Source: Planctomycetaceae bacterium (GTDB lineage Bacteria; Planctomycetota; Planctomycetia; Planctomycetales; Planctomycetaceae). Taken from it: DNA of 40,925 nucleotides. The notes under the pieces were generated by a model that saw nothing but the letters and a program-made list of their open reading frames with translations, was not told the origin of the DNA and searched no databases. Positions 34,315-40,925 of the stretch are shown here, in pieces. The stretch lies in assembly GCA_947476295.1 (NCBI GenBank), contig CANJQC010000039.1:1-40925 (forward strand), read 5' to 3'. The translations under genes and the position numbers were made by a program. The first letter of the stretch is position 1; each line of letters begins with the position of its first letter.

Positions 34315-36634
34315 AGAGAAAATCATTCAGATTAAACAGAGCCAACGCGAATTCTTCCAAGGGCTGTTCGGCCAGAAATCGGATACTCAGCTCCTTTTCC
34401 GCTGCGTTTGGCATTCGTCCAAGCACAAGGCTGAATCCGCTGTCCGTCAGTCGTTCAGAATCGCTGCCGGCGATCATCCGCAGGCGTGCCGCTAGGGAAT
34501 GGGCCATGCTGTTAGAAAACGATCCGTTCAGCAGTTCCAGCGCCTGAGGCGCGTGAGTGCTCGATTCTCTTCGCGCACAACTGCTCATGAGAGTCGGCGC
34601 GTCGAATACTTCCATGAACGGAAGTCGCAGATTTCGTTTCGCGATCAGGTAGATAGACCGTCGATCATTATTGGAACTATCCGCAGGAACTTGCCATTGT
34701 GCAGGTTTATACAATAACTGGACCAGTTCCGGATCGACAGGTGTCATGATTCCTGGCCCCCCGGCCGCGCGGTTCAATCGGCCGGAAACCATCAGCATCG
34801 CATCCCGAAGCTGTTCGGCTGTCAATCGTCGCCGCGGAAAATGCCACAGTAGCCGATTCTCGGGATCGGAGATTGTCGCGTCTGATACGTGTGCTGAATC
34901 GCATCCCTGCCGATAAGTTTCGCTCAGCACAATCAGCCGATGAACTGACTTCAACTGCCAGCGATTTTTGATCAGATAGCTGGCCAGCCAATCGAGGAGC
35001 TCCGGGTGACTGGGAACGCCGCCGCGTGTGCCAAAATCATTGGGCGTACTCACAATCCCCAAACCGAAATGCTGTTGCCAAACTCGATTGACAATTACCC
35101 TCGCTGTCAGCGGGTTATCAGCAGCAGTCAGCCACTTTGCCAGTAGCGTGCGGGGGTTCTCCACGTCGAGTGGTAACTCGGGAACATGGGCGCCCACGAG
35201 GATACTTAAGGGGCGCGGGCCGACCCGTTCGCCTTTTTGCTCCCAGACTCCCCGGTGGAGTATATGGATCGCCGTTTGGTTCAAAAAGTTGTTCCGTGTG
35301 CCAGGGATTTGAGGCAGCGGCTCCGGCCGTCTGGATTCCAGTTCCTCTGCTTCCTTTTCGAGCTGCGATCGTTCAGGACCGGCAGCAACTCTGGCTTGTT
35401 CTCTCAGCCTGGCCTGGTGTGCTCTGACGTCCTCGGTGGACTTCTGCCAGGCGTCCTGCTGCGCCGGCGATGCCAGCGTCAGATTATTTTCGTCTGTTGC
35501 CGCAAAGTACGCCTGCAGGCAGTAATAGTCCTTCTGTGAGATAGGCTCCAGTTTGTGATTATGGCAACGTGCACAACCGATAGAGAGTCCCAAAATGGCC
35601 GTTCCGATTACGTCTGTGCGCTCGGTCAGCACTTCATTTCGGCTCAGGGCTAGCTCAGGGTTTCCCGCGTTACGACGGACAGGTCCAAGGCGATGAAAAA
35701 TAGAGGCCGTCTGATACTCTGTGTTGTTCGCGTCCAATTCATCGCCTGCGATCTGTTCTGTGATGAACTGATCAAACGGTTTATCACGATTCATGGAATC
35801 AATAACGTAGTCCCGGAATTGCCAAGCACCCGGCAAGTGGGTGTCGTATTCGAAGCCTTCGGTTTCTGCGTAACGAATGACATCCAGCCAGTGTTGCGCC
35901 TGGCGTTCTCCAAAATGCGCACTGTCCAGTAGTTGGTCGACGACTTTTTCGTATGCCTGAGGCGAAGCGTCCTGCAGAAAAGTCTGGACCTGTGCTGGTT
36001 CCAGCGGCAGGCCAATCAGATCCATCGCGACGCGGCGGATCCATGCTGCACGATCAACGGCAGGGGCCTGTTTCCAAGCCTCTTGCTCCAGTCGAGCCAG
36101 CACAAATGCATCCACTGGATTTCTAACGTCAGCTGGATTTTGCGAGCCAGGCAGCGCAGGTGATGAGAGAGGCTGAAATGCCCAGTGGTTCTTCGGATCA
36201 TCGGTTTCTGCCAATTCCGGTTCCACGTGGCGAGGATCCATAGCACCCTTCTCAATCCAACGTATGAAATCAGCAATGACCTGATTAGGCAGCGGGTCTC
36301 GATTCGGCGGCATCTGCAAGCTGTTCTGATGCCGCAACGCCTGCAGCAGCAGACTCTCATCAGGCTTACCTGGCACGATCGCCGGACCACTATCGCCACC
36401 CCTCAGAATTCCTAGGCCGGAATCCAGTCTCAGTCCGCCCTCAATCTTGTTTGCATCTTTAGAATGACACTGATAGCACTCCGCTTTCAGCACCGGCTCG
36501 ATCCGCTCGGAAAAATACTGCAGGAGCGTTGCATCACTGCCGTCCGAATTCTCCGCTGCCAGACTGTCTGTGCCGGATCCTGTCAGCAAACTGATTGTCA
36601 GCAGGGCTACGAGTTTTCCGGTTTCGAGTAACAT
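34304..36634 (-). CDS. Exported PSCyt1-DUF1549-DUF1553 multidomain cytochrome
   Basis: This 776-residue protein has a short N-terminal hydrophobic signal (about 8-27). A planctomycete cytochrome-c domain follows, with CYQCH at 53-57 and a QMPPNRDPLP segment carrying the Met. DUF1549 (PSCyt2) starts near HWLDVIRYAETEGFEYD and includes SIGCARCHNHKLEPIS, a second CxxCH. A coiled, charged linker leads to DUF1553 (PSD1), with NPLTARVIVNRVWQQHFG, then PSHPELLDWLASYLI and SETYRQ. These proteins, always paired with DUF1501 partners, are a planctomycete hallmark. They are presumed to move electrons in the periplasm; the substrate is unknown. The ATG at 36634 begins the signal peptide; its ribosome-binding site is weak. 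Confidence 0.93.
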   Translation of the reverse strand: MLLETGKLVALLTISLLTGSGTDSLAAENSDGSDATLLQYFSERIEPVLKAECYQCHSKDANKIEGGLRLDSGLGILRGGDSGPAIVPGKPDESLLLQALRHQNSLQMPPNRDPLPNQVIADFIRWIEKGAMDPRHVEPELAETDDPKNHWAFQPLSSPALPGSQNPADVRNPVDAFVLARLEQEAWKQAPAVDRAAWIRRVAMDLIGLPLEPAQVQTFLQDASPQAYEKVVDQLLDSAHFGERQAQHWLDVIRYAETEGFEYDTHLPGAWQFRDYVIDSMNRDKPFDQFITEQIAGDELDANNTEYQTASIFHRLGPVRRNAGNPELALSRNEVLTERTDVIGTAILGLSIGCARCHNHKLEPISQKDYYCLQAYFAATDENNLTLASPAQQDAWQKSTEDVRAHQARLREQARVAAGPERSQLEKEAEELESRRPEPLPQIPGTRNNFLNQTAIHILHRGVWEQKGERVGPRPLSILVGAHVPELPLDVENPRTLLAKWLTAADNPLTARVIVNRVWQQHFGLGIVSTPNDFGTRGGVPSHPELLDWLASYLIKNRWQLKSVHRLIVLSETYRQGCDSAHVSDATISDPENRLLWHFPRRRLTAEQLRDAMLMVSGRLNRAAGGPGIMTPVDPELVQLLYKPAQWQVPADSSNNDRRSIYLIAKRNLRLPFMEVFDAPTLMSSCARRESSTHAPQALELLNGSFSNSMAHSLAARLRMIAGSDSERLTDSGFSLVLGRMPNAAEKELSIRFLAEQPLEEFALALFNLNDFLYVP

Positions 36635-36771
36635 ACAAAGGCGGCTATTCCCTAGGTTCCTCCGGACTTCACTACCGTAGCTGAGTCTATCGGAATGGTT
36701 GCAGCAAAAGAAACGATCAATGATCGAAAGCAACAGCAATCTTGCGCTGAGCTATCTCCTGTTCCATCTTC

Positions 36772-38205
36772 CTAAGCAAAGAGTCCCTCGATTGGGGGAG
36801 CCCGGTACAATTCGTGAGGACGACCGTCGATGTCTTTCCAGATGGTCTTTTCTGGAATTCCAAGAGTGTGAAAGATTGTGCCGGCGATGTTCTCGGGGGT
36901 TTGTCTGTCGCTGATTGGATATGCGGCGATGTCATCGGTTTCTCCAATAGCTCGCCCCCCTTTCACACCTCCCCCAGCAAATAGGCTGGTCATTGCCGGT
37001 CCCCAATGATCACGTCCCGCATCCTTATTGATTGCGGGTGTCCGTCCAAATTCGCCGCTGACAACGACTAAGGTGGACGCCAGCATGCCGCTCTCGTCCA
37101 GATCGTCCAATAACGCGGATAACGCGCGATCAGCATACGGCAGCAGGTTATTCTTCAGATTCGAAAAATTATTGGCATGCGTATCCCAAGAGGAATTCTT
37201 TCCAAGATTGACCTGTACCAGACGGACACCTGCTTCTACGAGGCGCCGCGCCATCAGGAGAGACAGGCCGAATTTATTTTTTCCGTAACGATTCGTGGTT
37301 TCCACTGTGGCATTCTCCACGTCGAACGCCGATCGAACTTTTGCATCGGCTAGCACTGAAATGGCCTGAAGCCGATCTCGATCCAGTTTCCCGGTCATCG
37401 CCAACTGTTGCAGCATGGACTGTTGACGTTCGACACTCGAGAGCAACTGAACACGGTTTGTGAAACGCGATTGACCACCATCGGGCAGAGTCAGCATCGG
37501 TACGTTGAGGACCGACGGCGCGGCATGTTCGAAAACTTCGCCAGTGAAACGAAAACAGTGCGGGCAGGCTCCATTTCCCATTCCACACGGCGCAGCAATG
37601 TCGATATGCCACGCCTCCCACCGGCTTCCTAGGCGTCCAGCATATTGACCTGGTCGAATCGCGTTCGCCTCGTTAATACTGGGCTGCGGCAACACAGCAG
37701 CCGGCGGCAGCGGACCGCCATCGTCCAGTACATAATTGACTTGAGACAGCAGCGACGGCCATTCGTTGACGCTGATTTTCCCTTGATCCACAAAGCCGGC
37801 TGGAAAGTCGAGCCGACCAGTAAACAGCATATGGCAGGCCGGGCCATGGTCACTGCTGTCTGTCGAAAGCGAACGCACGAGGGCATATTTTTCCGTCCGG
37901 GCTGCCAGCATCGGCAAGTGTTCACAAATGTGAATCCCGGGAGTCTGTGTGTCGATTGGCTTAAACTCGCCACGTACACTGCTGGGTGCGTGAGGTTTCA
38001 TGTCGAATGTGTCTTGGTGCGACAGCCCACCGTTAATAAAGACAAAGATGACCGACTTCTTCGTTCCGCTTGTTTTGCCAGACATCGCCCCGTCAAGAGC
38101 CGCCAGTTGAGGCAGTCCGAGTCCAAGCATGCCAATTGTGCCGACGTTTAGCATCGAACGCCGCGATATTGCCGCACTCATCAATGATGGACGTTGCCGA
38201 GGCAT
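36772..38205 (-). CDS. Second Tat-exported DUF1501 protein
   Basis: This 477-residue protein has a twin-arginine signal (ISRRSMLNVGTIGMLGLGLP). The DUF1501 core reads SVIFVFINGGLSHQDTFDMK, then DHGPACHMLFTGRLD, LVQVNLGKNSSWDTHANNF, LVVVSGEFGRTPAINKDAGR and DHWGPAMTSLFAGGGVKGGR. A CGMGNGACPHCFRF segment adds several cysteines. It is only distantly similar to the other DUF1501 in the window, so it is not a recent copy. It lies 137 bases upstream of the PSCyt1/DUF1549/DUF1553 gene in the same direction and may join its transcript. The usual cytochrome partner upstream of it is absent. The ATG at 38205 has GGGAAC before it; an ATG eight codons later is also possible. Confidence 0.93.
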   Translation of the reverse strand: MPRQRPSLMSAAISRRSMLNVGTIGMLGLGLPQLAALDGAMSGKTSGTKKSVIFVFINGGLSHQDTFDMKPHAPSSVRGEFKPIDTQTPGIHICEHLPMLAARTEKYALVRSLSTDSSDHGPACHMLFTGRLDFPAGFVDQGKISVNEWPSLLSQVNYVLDDGGPLPPAAVLPQPSINEANAIRPGQYAGRLGSRWEAWHIDIAAPCGMGNGACPHCFRFTGEVFEHAAPSVLNVPMLTLPDGGQSRFTNRVQLLSSVERQQSMLQQLAMTGKLDRDRLQAISVLADAKVRSAFDVENATVETTNRYGKNKFGLSLLMARRLVEAGVRLVQVNLGKNSSWDTHANNFSNLKNNLLPYADRALSALLDDLDESGMLASTLVVVSGEFGRTPAINKDAGRDHWGPAMTSLFAGGGVKGGRAIGETDDIAAYPISDRQTPENIAGTIFHTLGIPEKTIWKDIDGRPHELYRAPPIEGLFA

Positions 38206-38499
38206 ATTTGTTCCCGGTATGAAACGAATCCACGCGATGCCACAGATTCAGCCTGTCGCTGTTCTGCACTTCCTGCAGTTTAGTCATTCAGGAGGCGTTC
38301 AGGAACATAATAATGCGGTCAATCTGCGCGCAGCCACGCGGTCCAACTGGTTGCAGCCTAGAGGCCATCCAAAAGTACCTGCAGCAATTCACCGGGGAGC
38401 CAGTGGTGAAGTGGACCCACAGAGATTCTGGACCATAACCGTCGGTGGATCGCTGTTTTTAAGAAAAACTTACCGGTGGCGGGTGCCATTTCGCTTCGC

Positions 38500-39261
38500 T
38501 CACAAAATCCGGGAAAACCGCTTCATCACAACGCGAACAAATAGCGGAAACAACCCTAACAGGACCAACGCTATAAGAATTTGAGTGATCTGGCCGGGAG
38601 TGAAGACAGCGTTTATTCCTTTCTCCGCCAGTGTCTGAAGTCGTGGCACGCTCGCACCGGCATAAACGTAGACGACGGTGCCGGGAAGCATGCCTAGTTG
38701 ACTGACCCACCAGAAAGTACGAACACGGAGTGGCGTCAAGCCCATCGCTGCGTTGATCACAAAAAACGGCACGACAGGAATCAATCGCAGCGTGAACAGG
38801 TAAAATGCACCCTCGCGGCGCAAGGCATCATTAAAGGAAATCAGACCATCGCCAAAGCGGCGAGTCATAAAATCCTGCAGCAGGTATCTGCTCAACAGGA
38901 ACGCAATCGTCGCTCCGGCCGTTGAGCCAAAGCTTACAACAAGTATGCCACTCCAGAGGCCAAACAGCCAGCCTAAGACAAGCGTCATTGGTACAGCTCC
39001 AGGCAACGAAAGTCCGGTCACTGTGACGTAGGTTGCAAACGCTGCCAGATACACGATGACCGGGTATCCAGCCTGAAACTGCCTGAACGCCGTCTCGCGA
39101 GCCGCCAGTTTTGTCAGCGTCAATTCGTCACCAAGCGCCCAGACACTAAGCACAACGGCACTCAGGAGAAGAATCAGCACAAGCAGTTTTGGAACGGCTG
39201 CTCGGTTTCGAGCTGCCGGGACAAAGTCGGATGTTGCTTCAGTCGCAGGGACATTCGACAT
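38500..39261 (-). CDS. VTT-domain (TVP38/TMEM64-type) membrane protein
   Basis: This 253-residue protein has about six membrane segments and the VTT signature of the DedA/TVP38 superfamily: FGSTAGATIAFLLSRYLL, then LRLIPVVPFFVINAAMGLTP and MLPGTVVYVYAGAS. Relatives are proposed to flip or scramble lipids in the inner membrane; this member's cargo is unknown. The ATG at 39261 is set by GGAGG five bases upstream, rather than one four codons earlier. It begins 41 bases after the stop of the large membrane protein, so the two are probably co-transcribed. Confidence 0.9.
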   Translation of the reverse strand: MSNVPATEATSDFVPAARNRAAVPKLLVLILLLSAVVLSVWALGDELTLTKLAARETAFRQFQAGYPVIVYLAAFATYVTVTGLSLPGAVPMTLVLGWLFGLWSGILVVSFGSTAGATIAFLLSRYLLQDFMTRRFGDGLISFNDALRREGAFYLFTLRLIPVVPFFVINAAMGLTPLRVRTFWWVSQLGMLPGTVVYVYAGASVPRLQTLAEKGINAVFTPGQITQILIALVLLGLFPLFVRVVMKRFSRIL

Positions 39262-39302
39262 GCAAGCCTCCATTTTCCTTCAGACTGCTGACAACGCCGA
39301 TT

Positions 39303-40823
39303 CTACCGCTTGCTGATTTCCGGTCGTTCCGGCAGCTGACTGTGGACTAAATCTACGGTGACCTGCTGCGAACTCCAGGGGCCGCGAGGCACTTCGCCTT
39401 TGGCGAGTGCGAAAACCAGGCCAACGGCGACCAGAAGCGTGGGAATCGAGATGACTGCAAACACCGGAGCTGCTGTGACACGTCGCAGCGCGGTACCCTT
39501 CCGCCACTGTCGAATTCCGAAACCAGCCGAACATACACTCAGCCATGTCAGTCCAACAACGACTCCCAGTCCCATGATCCGATCCTGCTGGACCGACTGT
39601 CGAATCTGTCGCACCGCCATCTGATCCACGGCTTCAGGGAATTCCAGCAACGCATAGAGAATTCGAAACGGCTTCGGACCTTCGGTTGCCGTATTCATCG
39701 TTTCAAGACGTTCGTAAGTGTCCACGACATATTTTTTTGCTGTGGCCTGCGACAATTCCATGCGAACGGACTTCGCCTGAACTTGCAGGGCTGTGTTCAT
39801 TGGTGCAGTCACGGCCTGGACATGCTTCGCCAGCGCCTCATTGATGGCCACCGTCAACGGAGTTTCCGCATCATCGCCTGCAAGGATTGGTTTGGTATGG
39901 ACCACGATTCTGCGACCATCAGTTTTGCTCACCCAATCCGGAATCGGACGAATCTGAGGCGCTACAGCGAGAATGCCTTCAGCCTCAGCCGGCAGCGCGG
40001 TGTATTCAGCAGCGGCCGGCATTGCAGACTCAGCATGTTCCACGAACGAGACGATTGAATTCGCAATCATTTCCAATCCGCCCGCCGCCAGCAACGGCTT
40101 GACGGGGACCGTCGATCCTACCGGCGGCGTGAGCGGGATTAAAGCGTAGGTCTGACGAATGCGGCCCGGCAGTTCGGAATTGAATGACTTGAGTAAATCC
40201 TGACCGGCAGTCCCCAGGATCTGCTGCACCATTTCGTCTGACAATTGAAAGACAACCACATCGCCGTTATCCGATTTTGCGGCCTGTCCAAAAATTGTCG
40301 CACTCTGTTTGTCGCCGACCATTTCCAGATTGGAACGCACGAATTGCCCGATACTGGACACCAACTGCTGAAGCTGTGCCTTTCTCGCTTCAAGGACAGC
40401 CGCCTGCTCTTCCGTAGGATGGACATTCTTGTCCGTCGATCTCACCAAAGAATTAACCAAATCCGCCTGCTCCTGTTCAACAGCCGCCGCAAGTTGACGA
40501 GCGCGTTTATCGGCAGCATGTTCCAGCAGCGGTTCACTCTCCTGAGCCTGAGCGTTCAATACAGCTGGATGTTCATGTGCCGCTGACTGCACCGTGCGGT
40601 AACTCTTGAGACCAATCACCAGCAGTCCAGCAAACACCGTTGCCGACACAATCATCGCCGTCAGCACTCCCGACCACGCAGCTGCCTTTGCAGGCTGCGG
40701 AGACTTCCGACGTCCCATCAGTGCATTCACCAGCAATGACAACAGTTTCAGCGCAGCCAGTCCAACCGCAATCACGATGAGCCCGACGAAAATCAGGCCA
40801 AACCAAGAGATACCAATTTGCAT
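39303..40823 (-). CDS. Large membrane protein of unknown function
   Basis: I do not recognise this 506-residue protein. It has two N-terminal membrane helices (about 7-31 and 51-73). A long charged, helical region at about 85-170 (EHAADKRARQLAAAVEQEQA) may be coiled coil. A mixed soluble domain follows at about 170-410, then two more helices (about 420-440 and 455-477) and a short polar tail. Both termini are therefore on the same side. The soluble domain contains VVVFQLSDEMVQQILGTAGQ and RRIVVHTKPILAGDD, with no catalytic motif. It heads a pair with the VTT protein, which hints at a joint role in the membrane. The ATG at 40823 is preceded by GGTGA. Confidence 0.7.
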   Translation of the reverse strand: MQIGISWFGLIFVGLIVIAVGLAALKLLSLLVNALMGRRKSPQPAKAAAWSGVLTAMIVSATVFAGLLVIGLKSYRTVQSAAHEHPAVLNAQAQESEPLLEHAADKRARQLAAAVEQEQADLVNSLVRSTDKNVHPTEEQAAVLEARKAQLQQLVSSIGQFVRSNLEMVGDKQSATIFGQAAKSDNGDVVVFQLSDEMVQQILGTAGQDLLKSFNSELPGRIRQTYALIPLTPPVGSTVPVKPLLAAGGLEMIANSIVSFVEHAESAMPAAAEYTALPAEAEGILAVAPQIRPIPDWVSKTDGRRIVVHTKPILAGDDAETPLTVAINEALAKHVQAVTAPMNTALQVQAKSVRMELSQATAKKYVVDTYERLETMNTATEGPKPFRILYALLEFPEAVDQMAVRQIRQSVQQDRIMGLGVVVGLTWLSVCSAGFGIRQWRKGTALRRVTAAPVFAVISIPTLLVAVGLVFALAKGEVPRGPWSSQQVTVDLVHSQLPERPEISKR

Positions 40824-40853
40824 AAGTCACCGTTTACTGGCGAGCGGCAGGGC

Positions 40854-40925
40854 GTCAGCCCTCCGAGCACGAAAAATTGAATCACTAAATATCCTGATCC
40901 CAAAAGTAACCCTCGGAGGGCTGAC
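40854..40925. repeat. 14-base inverted repeat, probable dispersed palindromic element
   Basis: GTCAGCCCTCCGAG (40854-40867) and its exact reverse complement (40912-40925) flank a 44-base AT-rich spacer at the window's right edge. The repeat may extend beyond the window. Perfect arms around a non-coding spacer upstream of a gene are typical of REP- or MITE-like elements. No second copy was found in the window. Confidence 0.6.

Overview
The window looks like a chromosomal segment of a planctomycete (Planctomycetota). The evidence is the mix of families. There are Tat-exported DUF1501 proteins next to a PSCyt1/DUF1549/DUF1553 protein, and a secreted Tyr/Thr/Val repeat protein. There are also a sulfatase relic, PQQ- and NHL-type propellers, a ThuA-like protein and a Tat-exported Gfo/Idh/MocA oxidoreductase. 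Base composition is moderate GC and fairly even. No CRISPR array, tRNA, rRNA, phage gene or intact insertion sequence was seen.

Layout. Positions 1-1.4 kb hold a secreted BON-domain protein (minus) with a strong terminator. Positions 1.8-5.6 kb are a patch of damaged genes: an ECF sigma fragment running by a frameshift into a membrane protein, a WD40-like fragment, and an alpha/beta hydrolase with both a nonsense codon and a frameshift. Positions 5.7-8.5 kb (minus) are core genes: rplM, rpsI, a terminator, then mgtE. Positions 8.8-11 kb (minus) carry a cell-surface repeat protein and tadA. Positions 11.1-11.45 kb, plus strand, hold no credible gene. They contain a row of five hairpins with different stems and the same loop core (UGAGA), closed by a strong intrinsic terminator. 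This is the best candidate for an undescribed element, a structured non-coding RNA. A ferritin-like gene follows, then an internally deleted sulfatase relic.

Positions 13.4-21.3 kb (plus) look like one transcription unit: an M13 peptidase, a HEAT/jelly-roll secreted protein, a PQQ propeller, a membrane-anchored MutS-like ATPase and a class II photolyase. Gene spacing runs from a 4-base overlap to 65 bases. Positions 21.4-25.7 kb (plus) hold a ThuA-like protein, a DUF1015 protein, mntR and an NHL-repeat protein. On the minus strand, 25.7-29.2 kb is a 1147-residue fusion of an LplT-like transporter, a PlsC-like acyltransferase and an acyl-ACP/CoA synthetase. Positions 29.5-32 kb (plus) hold larE, a Gfo/Idh/MocA oxidoreductase and a truncated c-type cytochrome gene, then about 0.9 kb of sequence I cannot assign. 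Positions 32.9-38.2 kb (minus) hold two DUF1501 proteins around one PSCyt1/DUF1549/DUF1553 protein. Positions 38.5-40.8 kb (minus) hold a VTT-domain membrane protein and a large membrane protein of unknown function. The last 72 bases carry a 14-base inverted repeat that looks like a dispersed palindromic element.

The intact genes serve translation (L13, S9, TadA), metal handling (MgtE, MntR, ferritin-like, LarE), lipid recycling, DNA repair and the planctomycete periplasmic oxidation/sulfatase repertoire. Several loci are in decay. All function calls come from reading motifs by eye, with no database search.
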